From contig JAEZES010000099.1 of assembly GCA_023432995.1 (NCBI GenBank), forward strand, positions 1 to 17,743: a stretch of DNA of 17,743 nt, in the 5' to 3' direction. The translations under genes and the position numbers were made by a program. Below are positions 6,897-14,722 of this stretch, piece by piece. The DNA is from Pseudomonadota bacterium (GTDB lineage Bacteria; Pseudomonadota; Alphaproteobacteria; Sphingomonadales; Sphingomonadaceae). Below the pieces are notes generated by a model. The model saw nothing but the letters and a program-made list of their open reading frames with translations. It had not been told where the DNA came from and did no database searches. The first letter of the stretch is position 1; each line of letters begins with the position of its first letter.

Positions 6897-7364
6897 TCAA
6901 GAAGGCGGATCGGCCACCATCGCGGTGAACTGCACTTCGCAGGTCACCTTGCCCTCGACGCTGGCCTTGCCCCAGAACTTGCACACCCGCGCGCGCTTCT
7001 GGACGAAGCCGACGTTGAGTTCGAGCAGGCAGCCGGGCTCGACCGGGGCGCGGAACTTGGCCTCGTCGATCGCCATGAAGTAGACCAGCTTGCCGCTGCC
7101 GGCGAGCTCGAGCGTCTCGATCGCGAGGATCGCCGCGGCCTGCGCCAGCGCTTCGATCTGCAGCACCCCGGGCATGATCGGCCGGCCCGGGAAGTGGCCC
7201 TGGAAGAACTGCTCGTTGAAGCTGACCGCCTTGAGCGCGACGATCTCCTCGCCGACCGTGAGGCGCTTGACCCGGTCGACGAGGAGCAGCGGGTAGCGGT
7301 GCGGCAGCGCACTGAGGACCTGCGCGATGTCGTAGGCGCGCGCCTCGGTCTGCTCCTCGCTCAT
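6897..7364 (-). CDS. fabZ: 3-hydroxyacyl-[acyl-carrier-protein] dehydratase FabZ
   Basis: A 155-residue hot-dog fold enzyme that dehydrates 3-hydroxyacyl-ACP in fatty-acid elongation. The catalytic block GHFPGRPIMPGVLQIEALAQA contains H57 and E71. The LPHRYPLLLVDRV motif (20-32) is also typical. It starts 16 bases after the skp stop with a strong GGAGG 5 bases from the ATG. In most Gram-negative bacteria fabZ lies between lpxD and lpxA in the lipid A cluster. Here it directly follows skp and is the last gene of its run, consistent with an organism that does not make lipid A. Its role here would be general fatty-acid synthesis. Confidence 0.97.
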   Translation of the reverse strand: MSEEQTEARAYDIAQVLSALPHRYPLLLVDRVKRLTVGEEIVALKAVSFNEQFFQGHFPGRPIMPGVLQIEALAQAAAILAIETLELAGSGKLVYFMAIDEAKFRAPVEPGCLLELNVGFVQKRARVCKFWGKASVEGKVTCEVQFTAMVADPPS

Positions 7365-7380
7365 CCTGCCTCCGCCGGCG

Positions 7381-8064
7381 TCACCGGCCCGGAGCGGCCG
7401 GCTGCGGCGCGGCCGCGCCCTGTTGCTGCTGCGCCGCCGCCTGCTGCGCCGCGGCGGTCAGCAGCATCTGCTGCACCTCCTGGAACAGTGTGACCGACTG
7501 GCGCTGCGGCTGCCATCCCGCCGGCACGCTGGTCGAGACGGTCGGAACCAGCGTGTTGAGCTGGGCGACGATCTCGTCGGTCACGTCGACCGCATCGGCC
7601 GCGTAGACCACCGAACTCGGCGTCAGGATCAGCGAGACGTTGTTCGCGGTGACGACGTTCTGCACCGCGGCGGCGTACTGCATCGCGATCTGCTCGATCG
7701 CGTAGATCCGGGCGAGCTGGATCGGCGCCTGCGTCTGCTGGATCGTCTGGTCGAGCGTCTGCAGCTGCTGCACCGCGGTGGTATTGGCCTGGGCCGCCTG
7801 CTGCTCGGCCTCGCTCATCTGCCCGTCGCCGTTGGTGTCGAACTGGCGCACGAGGGCGTCGCGCTGGCCCTGCAGCTGCTCGAGCTGCGTGCGCTGTGCG
7901 GCGTACGTCGTGCCGATCTGCTGGTAGGCGGTCTGCAGCGCCTGCGAGCTGGCGATGGCGATGGCCGGGTCGGTCACGCCGACGCCGTTGACCTGGGCCG
8001 CGGCCGGCGCGGCTAGCGTGGCCGCGAGCGCAAGCGCCGTGAAGGAAAGAAGGTGCGGTCTCAT
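7381..8064 (-). CDS. skp: OmpH/Skp-family periplasmic chaperone with an embedded EF-hand loop
   Basis: A 227-residue exported protein with a signal peptide of about 23 residues (cleavage after APAAA). The body is mostly helical and glutamine/alanine-rich, as in the coiled-coil arms of Skp, which shields unfolded outer-membrane proteins on the way to BamA. Family assignment rests on position directly after bamA, export, helical composition and the conserved-looking segment around residues 120-172. It is longer than E. coli Skp (161 residues mature plus signal). Residues 76-87 (DTNGDGQMSEAE) match the canonical 12-residue EF-hand calcium loop, in the middle of the predicted coiled coil. The C-terminal 25 residues are Gln/Ala/Pro low complexity. 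The ATG overlaps the bamA stop by one base (TGATG). Confidence 0.88.
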   Translation of the reverse strand: MRPHLLSFTALALAATLAAPAAAQVNGVGVTDPAIAIASSQALQTAYQQIGTTYAAQRTQLEQLQGQRDALVRQFDTNGDGQMSEAEQQAAQANTTAVQQLQTLDQTIQQTQAPIQLARIYAIEQIAMQYAAAVQNVVTANNVSLILTPSSVVYAADAVDVTDEIVAQLNTLVPTVSTSVPAGWQPQRQSVTLFQEVQQMLLTAAAQQAAAQQQQGAAAPQPAAPGR

Positions 8065-10790
8065 CAGAATTGGGTTCCTACGTTGAACGAGAAAGTCTTG
8101 GTGTCGTCGCCCTCGTACGAGACGAGGGGATAGGCGAAGTTGATGCGGAACGGCCCGAACGGCGAGTTCCAGTTGACGCCGATGCCGATCGCCACGCGCG
8201 GCTTCCAGGTATCGCCATAGAACTCTTCGACGAACGGCGGAAGCGAGCTGCCGATCGCCGAGTTGTTGGACGTCGGCAAACACGCCGGCGGATTGGGATT
8301 GATCGGATTGGTGACGATCGAGGTCGCGGTCGGAGTGCAAACCGTGTTGACGACGTTGGCGGCGTCGATCTGGGTGTAGAGCGCGTTCCCGTTCGCGTCG
8401 CGGGTCGGAATGAAGATGCCCTCCGGATAAGGGCTGCTGGTCAGGCTCGGATCGGTGATGCCGAAGACGGAACCGACGTCGAAGAACACCGACGGCCGGA
8501 TGCCCATCTCGCGGATGCCGGAGCTGACCGGAATCTCGAGCTCGGCCCGCGCGACGTACATCGCGGTCCCGCCGAGCGCGTCGTCCTGCGTCGAATCGTG
8601 ATCGATCGGGAACAGCACCGGATTGTCGGGATCGCTCGTGTCGTAGAACCGCCGAACCACGCGCGGCCCGAGGCCGCGGATGTCGAAGCCGCGAATGTCG
8701 TTCTCGCTCAGGAAGAAGCGGTCCGTCAGCTGCACCGCATCCGAGCCCGGCTCGGCATCCTCGAGGCCGTAGATGAATCCGCTTTGCCCGGTCACCGAGA
8801 AGATGAAGCCGCGGCCGATCGGCCAGAACTTCGCCGCCCGGGCGACCGTGCGAATGTACCGGGTGTCGCCACCGACCCCGGCGAAATCGAGGCTGACGGT
8901 GGCGGTTTCGCCGCGCGTCGGACGGACCCGGTTGTCGAGCGTGTCGAAGATCAGCGAGGCGCCGATCAGCGACGTCGTGCGCTTGCCGACCGCCTCGCAC
9001 AGATACCGGCCGGCGAGCAGCGGCTCGCACTCGCGAATGCCGTCGCCGTCGAAATCCGAGTAGAACCGGTTCTCGTCGATCGTGACGTTGTCGTGGTTGA
9101 ACGTGTAGCGGAACAACGCCGACATGGTTTCGGTCAGCGGCACGCCGGCGCGCAGGGCGAAACCGGTCGTCGCCTGTTCGTAGGTCGCCGTCGCGCGATC
9201 GTAGTAGCCGTTGTTGTAGTCGCGCCGGTAGAGGTCGGCCCCGCCCGAGATGTTGCGGTCGAACAGGTAAGGCTCGGTGAAGCTGAGGTTGAACGCCTTC
9301 GAGTAGCTCGAATAGTTGACCCCGAGGCCGACCGACTGGCCGCGGCCGCGGAAGTTGTTCTGGCGGATCGAGCCCTGGAACACGAACCGCTCGAGGCTCG
9401 AGAAGCCGGCCGACAGCGACAGCTCGCCGGTCGCCTGTTCCTGCACGTTAGCCTCGAGCACGATGCGGTCGGGCGCGCTGCCGTCGACCTGGTCGATCTC
9501 GAAGTTTTCCTGGAAATAGCCGAGCGAGTTGATCCGCGCGGTCGAGCGCTTGACCTGCAGCGAGTTGAACGCATCGCCCTCGTGGATGCGGAACTCGCGG
9601 CGCACGACCTTGTCCTGCGTCAGCGTGTTGCCGTTGACGTCGATCCGCTCGACGTAGACGCGCGGCGCCTCGTTGATGAGGAACTTGACGTCCATCGTCA
9701 GCGTCTCGCGGTTGCGCTCGAAGTCGGGGCGCACGTCCGCGAAGGCGTAGCCGAAGGTGCCGGCGGTTTCGGTCAGCTGCTCGATCGTGTCTTCGACCAG
9801 CTTGGCGTCGTACCAGTCGCCGGTCTGCATCGGCAGCGCGCGGGTCATCGCGCCGCTGTCGAAGTCGCGCAGCTGGCTCTCGACGGCCACTTCGCCGAAC
9901 TTGTAGCGCTGGCCTTCCTCGACCACGAAAGTGATGATGAAGTCGCGCTTATCCGGCGTCAGCTCGGCGACCGCCGAGACGATGCGGAAGTCGGCGTAGC
10001 CGTTCTCGAGGTAGAACGCGCGCAGCTGCTGCTGGTCGTAGGCCAGCCGGTCCGGGTCGTAGCTGGTCGTCGAACTGAGAATCTTGGTCAGGCTGGCGAC
10101 CTTGGTGACCATCTCGCCGCGCAGCTCGCCGTCGGAAAACTGCTCGTTGCCGATGATGTTAATCGCCCGGACCTTGGACTTCGGACCCTCGTTGATCTCG
10201 AACACCACGTCGACACGGTTCTGGTCGAGCTGCACCATCTGCGGCTCGACGGTCGCGGCGAAGCGGCCCTGCCGCTTGTACAGCTCGATGATGCGGGCGA
10301 CGTCGGCGCGGACTTTGGAGCGGGTGAAGATCTGCCGCGGAGCGAGTTTGATCTCGGGCAGGATCTTGTCGTCCTTGAGCCGCCGGTTGCCCTCGAGCAC
10401 GATGCGGTTGATCACCGGGTTCTCGACCACCGTGATGACCACATTGCCGTCGTTGTTCTGGATCCGGAAATCGGAGAACAGCTCGGTCGCGGCGAGGTCC
10501 TTGAGCGCCTGGTCGGCGGCCGCCGCGGTATAGGGCTGCCCGGGACGCAGCTGGATGTAGCTGACGATCGTCGCCGGCTCGAGGCGCTGCGCCCCGGCGA
10601 CCGCGATCGAACGGACGATGTCGGGCTGCGACGCCGGCGCCTCGGCGGGCGGCGGAGCGGGCGCGGGAGAAGGTTCGGCCGGCTGCTGGTCCTGCGCGAA
10701 CGCGATCGCGGGCATTCCGCCAAGGAAGGTGCAGCCGAGCAGGGCAGCCGCAAAATGCGAGGCTTGAAACGTCTTGGCCCTGGCGCTCAT
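8064..10790 (-). CDS. bamA: Outer membrane protein assembly factor BamA
   Basis: A 908-residue Omp85-family protein that inserts beta-barrel proteins into the outer membrane. A signal peptide ends near AIAFA (residue 32) and is followed by a Pro/Ala-rich linker (about 36-55). Five POTRA repeats follow, roughly 57-125, 126-203, 206-293, 294-375 and 376-450, then the beta-barrel, ending in the aromatic C-terminus VGTQF. The L6 signature is IRGF (699-702) within NDIRGFDIRGLGPR. It is about 100 residues longer than E. coli BamA, with the extra length in surface loops. One holds DFDGDG (579-584) with C588 and C598. Another, around 780-860, holds C818 and C837. The ATG at 10790 was chosen because it gives a proper signal peptide. 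Shine-Dalgarno complementarity is weak (GGACGGGAC). Confidence 0.97.
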   Translation of the reverse strand: MSARAKTFQASHFAAALLGCTFLGGMPAIAFAQDQQPAEPSPAPAPPPAEAPASQPDIVRSIAVAGAQRLEPATIVSYIQLRPGQPYTAAAADQALKDLAATELFSDFRIQNNDGNVVITVVENPVINRIVLEGNRRLKDDKILPEIKLAPRQIFTRSKVRADVARIIELYKRQGRFAATVEPQMVQLDQNRVDVVFEINEGPKSKVRAINIIGNEQFSDGELRGEMVTKVASLTKILSSTTSYDPDRLAYDQQQLRAFYLENGYADFRIVSAVAELTPDKRDFIITFVVEEGQRYKFGEVAVESQLRDFDSGAMTRALPMQTGDWYDAKLVEDTIEQLTETAGTFGYAFADVRPDFERNRETLTMDVKFLINEAPRVYVERIDVNGNTLTQDKVVRREFRIHEGDAFNSLQVKRSTARINSLGYFQENFEIDQVDGSAPDRIVLEANVQEQATGELSLSAGFSSLERFVFQGSIRQNNFRGRGQSVGLGVNYSSYSKAFNLSFTEPYLFDRNISGGADLYRRDYNNGYYDRATATYEQATTGFALRAGVPLTETMSALFRYTFNHDNVTIDENRFYSDFDGDGIRECEPLLAGRYLCEAVGKRTTSLIGASLIFDTLDNRVRPTRGETATVSLDFAGVGGDTRYIRTVARAAKFWPIGRGFIFSVTGQSGFIYGLEDAEPGSDAVQLTDRFFLSENDIRGFDIRGLGPRVVRRFYDTSDPDNPVLFPIDHDSTQDDALGGTAMYVARAELEIPVSSGIREMGIRPSVFFDVGSVFGITDPSLTSSPYPEGIFIPTRDANGNALYTQIDAANVVNTVCTPTATSIVTNPINPNPPACLPTSNNSAIGSSLPPFVEEFYGDTWKPRVAIGIGVNWNSPFGPFRINFAYPLVSYEGDDTKTFSFNVGTQF

Positions 10791-10907
10791 GTCCCGTCCA
10801 TTCTTGCGACACTCGCGTGTCCCGGTTGCCGCGCGATACGAACCGGCCCCACCGGAGCGGTCATCGCGGTTGCGCCCCCGAACGCCACGCGAGGTGCGCC
10901 CTTGCCC

Positions 10908-10937
10908 CAAGCAGCACAAGCGATCAAGCGAACAAGC
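10908..10937. repeat. Four short direct repeats (CAAGC on plus, GCTTG on minus) upstream of bamA
   Basis: CAAGC occurs at 10908, 10917, 10925 and 10933, with start-to-start spacing of 9, 8 and 8 bases, in the 215-base gap between rseP and bamA. The spacing is close to but short of one helical turn. Function unknown; it could be a regulator-binding array or chance in a GC-rich gap. Confidence 0.4.
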
Positions 10938-10969
10938 CGGGAAATGCGCTGCGGGTGCCTTCCTTATCC

Positions 10970-10990
10970 CCGCCCCGGCAACCGGGACGG
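10970..10990 (-). other. Hairpin just downstream of rseP
   Basis: CCGCCCCGG (10970-10978) and CCGGGACGG (10982-10990) form a 9-pair stem (one G-U) with a 3-base loop, 15 bases after the rseP stop. On the minus strand it is followed by GGATAAGG rather than a T-run, so it is not a classical terminator. It could stabilise the upstream transcript or attenuate read-through into bamA. Confidence 0.45.
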
Positions 10991-11005
10991 CGTCCACTAC
11001 CCAGC

Positions 11006-12115
11006 CTAGCTGTCGAACAGCGAGGCGACATCGTTGATGGTGACGAACAGCATCAGCGCGAGCACGAAGGCTATGCCGGTACGGAACGCCCATTCCTGAC
11101 TGCGCGGACCCAGCGGCTTCCGGCGAACCGCTTCGGCCGCATAGAAAGCCAGGTGCCCGCCGTCGAGGGCCGGGATTGGCAGCAGGTTAATGAATGCCAA
11201 GTTAATCGAGACGAACGCCACGAACTCGATGAAATTCAGCGGCCCGAGCGAGAGTTTTTCGCCCGAGAACTTGGCCATCTTGACCGGGCCGCCGAGTTCC
11301 CTGACCGACCGTTCGCCGGTCAGGATCTGGCGCAGTCCGGTGATCGTCAGCTTGACCAGCGAAACGCTGCTCTCGACGGCGAACGCGCTCGCGCCGAGCA
11401 GGCCGACGCTTTCGAACCGGCGAGCGTTGGAGCCGACGCCGATCAGCCCGATTTCGGCGCGGTTGCCGAACCGGTCGACCATCTCGTGCGACGCGATCCG
11501 CACGGGCGCCACGGCAACCGCGCCGTCGCGCTCGTAGCTGATCTCGATCACCCGCCCGGGGAACGGCAGCACGTACTGGCTGACGTCCTCGAAATCCTCG
11601 ATTTCGGTCCCGTCGATGGCGACGATCCGGTCGCCGATCTCGAGCCCCGCCGCCTGCGCTGCCGAGTTCTCGGCGAAAACCTCGATCACCGGCGGCGTGA
11701 TCGGCCGGCCGAAGGCCAGCGCGAACGCGGCGAAGATCACCAGCGCGACGAGAAGGTTGGTCATCGGCCCGGCCGCGACGATCAGCGCGCGCTGCCACAG
11801 CGGCTTGGCCTGGAAGGTCTGGGCGCGCACGGCCTCGGGCAAGGCGAGCCATTCCTCGCTCGGCTGGCTCGCCGGGTTCATGTCGCCGGCGAACTGGACA
11901 TAGCCGCCGAGCGGCAGCACCGAGAGCTTCCAGCGCGTCCCGCGGCGGTCGGTGAAGCCCGCGAGCTCCTTGCCGAACCCGACCGAGAACACGTCGGCTT
12001 TCACGCCGAACCAGCGCCCGACGAGGTAGTGGCCCAGCTCGTGGACGGTCACCAGCGGCCCGAGCAGCAGCAGGAAGCCGAGGGCGTACATCCACCAGGG
12101 TACAGCAGCGAACAC
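11006..12115 (-). CDS. rseP: Site-2 zinc metalloprotease RseP
   Basis: A 369-residue inner-membrane protease of the S2P family, which cleaves transmembrane helices of anti-sigma factors and leftover signal peptides. The zinc site is HELGH (25-29) in the first membrane helix, and the third ligand is D318 in NLLPIPALDGGH. One PDZ domain is apparent at about 142-205 (ENSAAQAAGLEIGDRIVAIDG), whereas E. coli RseP has two. At least four membrane segments can be placed. The start is a GTG at 12115, immediately after the dxr stop (TGAGTG, zero spacing), with GGAG 9 bases upstream. The next in-frame ATG (codon 9) would shorten the first helix. Its position between dxr and bamA is the standard envelope-stress neighbourhood. 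Confidence 0.96.
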   Translation of the reverse strand: MFAAVPWWMYALGFLLLLGPLVTVHELGHYLVGRWFGVKADVFSVGFGKELAGFTDRRGTRWKLSVLPLGGYVQFAGDMNPASQPSEEWLALPEAVRAQTFQAKPLWQRALIVAAGPMTNLLVALVIFAAFALAFGRPITPPVIEVFAENSAAQAAGLEIGDRIVAIDGTEIEDFEDVSQYVLPFPGRVIEISYERDGAVAVAPVRIASHEMVDRFGNRAEIGLIGVGSNARRFESVGLLGASAFAVESSVSLVKLTITGLRQILTGERSVRELGGPVKMAKFSGEKLSLGPLNFIEFVAFVSINLAFINLLPIPALDGGHLAFYAAEAVRRKPLGPRSQEWAFRTGIAFVLALMLFVTINDVASLFDS

Positions 12116-13267
12116 TCAGACTAGCTCCAGCATGGCCGCGGCCCGCGCCCGCGCCTCGCCATCGACGGCGAAGACGTCGTCGAGCGATTCGGGCGCGGGC
12201 GGCAGGTCGCGATCGAGGGTTTGCGCGACCAATGCCGAAATATCGGTGAACGCGATCTGACCGGCGAGGAAGGCCGCTACGGCAACCTCGTTCGCGGCGT
12301 TGAGCACCGCCGGCGCCGCGCCCCCCGCCGCCGCCGCCTCGCGGGCCAGCCGGGTCGCCGGGAACCGCTCCTCGTCCGGCGCGCGGAAGGTCAGCTGCCC
12401 AAGCGCCGCGAGATCGAGCGGATCGCACGGCGTGTCCATTCGCCGCGGCCAGGCGAGGCACGAGGCGATCGCCACGCGCATGTCCGACGGGCCGAGCTGG
12501 GCCAGCGTCGAGCCGTCGCGGTACTCGACCATCGAATGGATCACGCTTTGCGGATGGACGAGGATCTGTAGCCGTTCGAGCCCGACCTGGAACAGGTGGT
12601 GCGCCTCGATGAACTCGAGCCCCTTGTTCATCATCGTCGCGGAGTCGACGCTGATCTTGGCCCCCATGCGCCAGTTGGGATGGGCCACCGCCTGCGCCGG
12701 CGTGGCCGCGCGCAGGCGTTCGGCCGGCCAGTCGCGCAGCGGGCCGCCGCTGGCCGTGAGCGTGATCCGCCGGACGTCGCCGCGATCGTTGCCGGCAAGG
12801 CACTGAAAGATCGCGTTGTGCTCGGAATCGACCGGCAGCAGCGTCGCCCCGTGGCGGGCCACCGCGGCGGTCATCACGTCGCCGGCGGAGACCAGAGCCT
12901 CCTTGTTCGCCAAGGCGACGATGCCGCCCTGCTCGATCGCCGCCATCGTCGGCGCGAGGCCGGCGCAGCCGACGATCGCCGCCAGGGTCACCTCGGCGCC
13001 CCGCGCGGCGGCCTCGATCAGCCCGGCCTCCCCTCCGGCCGCTTCGATCCCGCTGCCGGCGAGCGCCTCACGCAGTTCGGGCAAGCGGCTCTCGTCGGAG
13101 ATCGCCGCCATCTCGGCGTCGAATTCGCGCGCCAGCTCGGCGAGCTCGCGCGCCTGACTCCGCGCGGTCAGGGCGATCACCCGCCAGTCGGCCCGGTTGC
13201 GCCGGATAAGGTCGAGTGCCGAAGCCCCGATCGAGCCGGTCGAGCCGAGGATGGTGATGCTGCGCAT
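12116..13267 (-). CDS. dxr: 1-deoxy-D-xylulose 5-phosphate reductoisomerase (DXR)
   Basis: A 383-residue cytoplasmic enzyme that converts DXP to 2-C-methyl-D-erythritol 4-phosphate with NADPH, the committing step of the non-mevalonate isoprenoid pathway. The NADPH loop is GSTGSIG (8-14). The metal site is in LLPVDSEHNA (D147, E149) with E218, and substrate-binding residues appear in ASGGPLRDW (172-180), HPNWRMGAKISVDSATMMNKGLEF (H196, N214, K215). Length is normal. The ATG at 13267 starts directly at the Rossmann strand MRSITILGSTG and lies 4 bases after the cdsA stop. The pathway supplies the precursors used by the neighbouring uppS. Confidence 0.98.
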   Translation of the reverse strand: MRSITILGSTGSIGASALDLIRRNRADWRVIALTARSQARELAELAREFDAEMAAISDESRLPELREALAGSGIEAAGGEAGLIEAAARGAEVTLAAIVGCAGLAPTMAAIEQGGIVALANKEALVSAGDVMTAAVARHGATLLPVDSEHNAIFQCLAGNDRGDVRRITLTASGGPLRDWPAERLRAATPAQAVAHPNWRMGAKISVDSATMMNKGLEFIEAHHLFQVGLERLQILVHPQSVIHSMVEYRDGSTLAQLGPSDMRVAIASCLAWPRRMDTPCDPLDLAALGQLTFRAPDEERFPATRLAREAAAAGGAAPAVLNAANEVAVAAFLAGQIAFTDISALVAQTLDRDLPPAPESLDDVFAVDGEARARAAAMLELV

Positions 13268-13271
13268 CGCG

Positions 13272-13988
13272 CTACGGAACCATCCAGGTCGCGACCGCGC
13301 CGGCGACCAGCACGACCGGGACCAGCCCGTCGATGCGGTCGAACACACCGCCATGGCCCGGAATCAGCCGCGAGCTGTCCTTCACGCCGGCGCGGCGCTT
13401 GAGCCAGGATTCGGCGAAATCCCCCACCTGCGCGACGACCGCGAGCAGTGCGCCGAGCGCGATGCCGCCGGCGGTGTTCTCGAGCGACAGGTTGAGCCCG
13501 ACGTCGAAGCGCGGCCACAGCGCCTGCGCGTCGATCGCAAACATCCACGCAAACACCCACGCGGCAGAGGCGATCATCCCGCCGACGAGCCCGGCCCAGG
13601 TCTTCGAGGGGCTGATCTTCGGCGCAATCTTCGGCCCGCCGATCGCACGGCCGGCAAAGTACGCGCCGGTGTCGGTGAAGACCGCAATCCCGATCACCAT
13701 CACCAGCAGGAACTTGGCCGCCCCCATCAGGATCGCCGCCGCGGCGCCGAAATAGACCGCGCCGGCGAGCACGGCGACCACCCGCAGCGGCCAGTTTCCG
13801 GTTGCCTGGAACACCAGCCGCACGAACTCCGCGAACGCCGCCAGCGCCACCAGCGCGATGAACGCGTCGAGCACCACACCGCCGGCCGCCAGGGCGGCGA
13901 TCGCCAGCGCCAGCAGCACGGCGGCCGAAATCAAGCGCGTCCGCAGATCGCCCACCCGGCCGGGCGCCGCCGCCTCAGCGCCCGCCAT
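13272..13988 (-). CDS. cdsA: Phosphatidate cytidylyltransferase (CDP-diglyceride synthase)
   Basis: A 238-residue polytopic membrane enzyme making CDP-diacylglycerol from phosphatidic acid and CTP. The family signature is complete: SWLKRRAGVKDSS followed by IPGHGGVFDRID (194-220), with SPSKTWAG (126-133) and the FTDTGAYFAG segment (105-113) upstream. About seven membrane segments are evident. I chose the ATG at 13988, which has GGGAG 8 bases upstream and overlaps uppS by 14 bases. An alternative TTG at 14009 would add seven residues and lengthen the overlap. Slightly shorter than E. coli CdsA (285), with the N-terminus compact as in other alphaproteobacteria. Confidence 0.96.
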   Translation of the reverse strand: MAGAEAAAPGRVGDLRTRLISAAVLLALAIAALAAGGVVLDAFIALVALAAFAEFVRLVFQATGNWPLRVVAVLAGAVYFGAAAAILMGAAKFLLVMVIGIAVFTDTGAYFAGRAIGGPKIAPKISPSKTWAGLVGGMIASAAWVFAWMFAIDAQALWPRFDVGLNLSLENTAGGIALGALLAVVAQVGDFAESWLKRRAGVKDSSRLIPGHGGVFDRIDGLVPVVLVAGAVATWMVP

Positions 13989-14694
13989 ACCGCCGCTCCC
14001 GGCCGGCAAAGCTCGCCAGCGCCTGCTCGAGGTGGGCCGGCGTGAAGTCGGGCCACAGCACGTCGGTGAACCACATTTCGGCGTAGGCCGCCTGCCACAG
14101 CAGGAAGTTCGACAGGCGGATCTCGCCCGAAGTTCGGATCAGCAGGTCGAGCGGCGGCAGGTCGGCGGTGTAGAGATTGGCGGCGATGGTCTCGACGGTT
14201 ACCTCGCCCTGCGCCGCGGCCCGCGCGGCCGCCCGGGCGATCTCCTGCTGGGACCCGTAGTTGAGCGCCACCGCGATCGTCCGGCTGCCGTGCGCGGTGC
14301 GCGCCAGAGCATCATCGAGCATTTCGACAATGTCGGGCGCCATGGCGCTGTAATCGCCCAGGATCTTGAGCCGCACGCCGTTAGCGATGAACTCCGGCAA
14401 GTCGCTCCGGATGAACCGCCGCATCAGCCCCATCAGGTCGGCGATCTCGTCCTCCGGGCGCTTCCAGTTCTCGGATGAGAACGCGTAGAGCGTCAGGCAC
14501 TCGACGCCGAGCGGTTCGAGCCCGCGCACCAGCCGCCGCACCGCCTCGACGCCGCGCTGGTGGCCCATTGTACGCGGCAGGTGATGCCGCTTGGCCCACC
14601 GCCCGTTGCCGTCCATGATGATCGCCACGTGGCGCGCGCCGTGCGCGCCGCCGTCGGCGAATTCGTCGGCCGGACGAGCGGAGCTCTTCACCAT
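13975..14694 (-). CDS. uppS: Undecaprenyl diphosphate synthase (cis-prenyltransferase)
   Basis: A 239-residue cytoplasmic enzyme that extends farnesyl diphosphate with isopentenyl units to the C55 lipid carrier of cell-wall synthesis. The signature IIMDGNGRWAKRH carries the catalytic D28, H46 follows, FSSENW is at 72-77, and the second signature is RTSGEIRLSNFLLWQ (187-201). The N-terminal 20 residues are a non-conserved extension rich in Ala, Gly and Asp. The ATG at 14694 has AGGG about 8 bases upstream and lies 28 bases after the frr stop, the widest gap between pyrH and rseP. Confidence 0.98.
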   Translation of the reverse strand: MVKSSARPADEFADGGAHGARHVAIIMDGNGRWAKRHHLPRTMGHQRGVEAVRRLVRGLEPLGVECLTLYAFSSENWKRPEDEIADLMGLMRRFIRSDLPEFIANGVRLKILGDYSAMAPDIVEMLDDALARTAHGSRTIAVALNYGSQQEIARAAARAAAQGEVTVETIAANLYTADLPPLDLLIRTSGEIRLSNFLLWQAAYAEMWFTDVLWPDFTPAHLEQALASFAGRERRYGGR

Positions 14695-14722
14695 TTTGCA
14701 ACCCTAGCAGAAAACGCGACCG

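Noticed and set aside
7381..7460. Gln/Ala-rich C-terminus of skp as a possible CAG-type repeat expansion or frameshift
   Set aside because: The codons are mixed and the frame is continuous to the stop; ordinary low-complexity tail rather than a nucleotide repeat.
8070..11009. A 979-codon open frame on the plus strand covering the whole of bamA
   Set aside because: It is antisense to an unmistakable bamA and its translation is rich in Arg, Asp, Glu, Val and Ala with no domain. It mirrors the third-position GC bias of the real gene.
11202..12803. A 533-codon minus-strand frame across dxr and rseP
   Set aside because: It overlaps two recognised genes in another frame of the same strand, and the product is Arg/Ala/Pro-rich without motifs.
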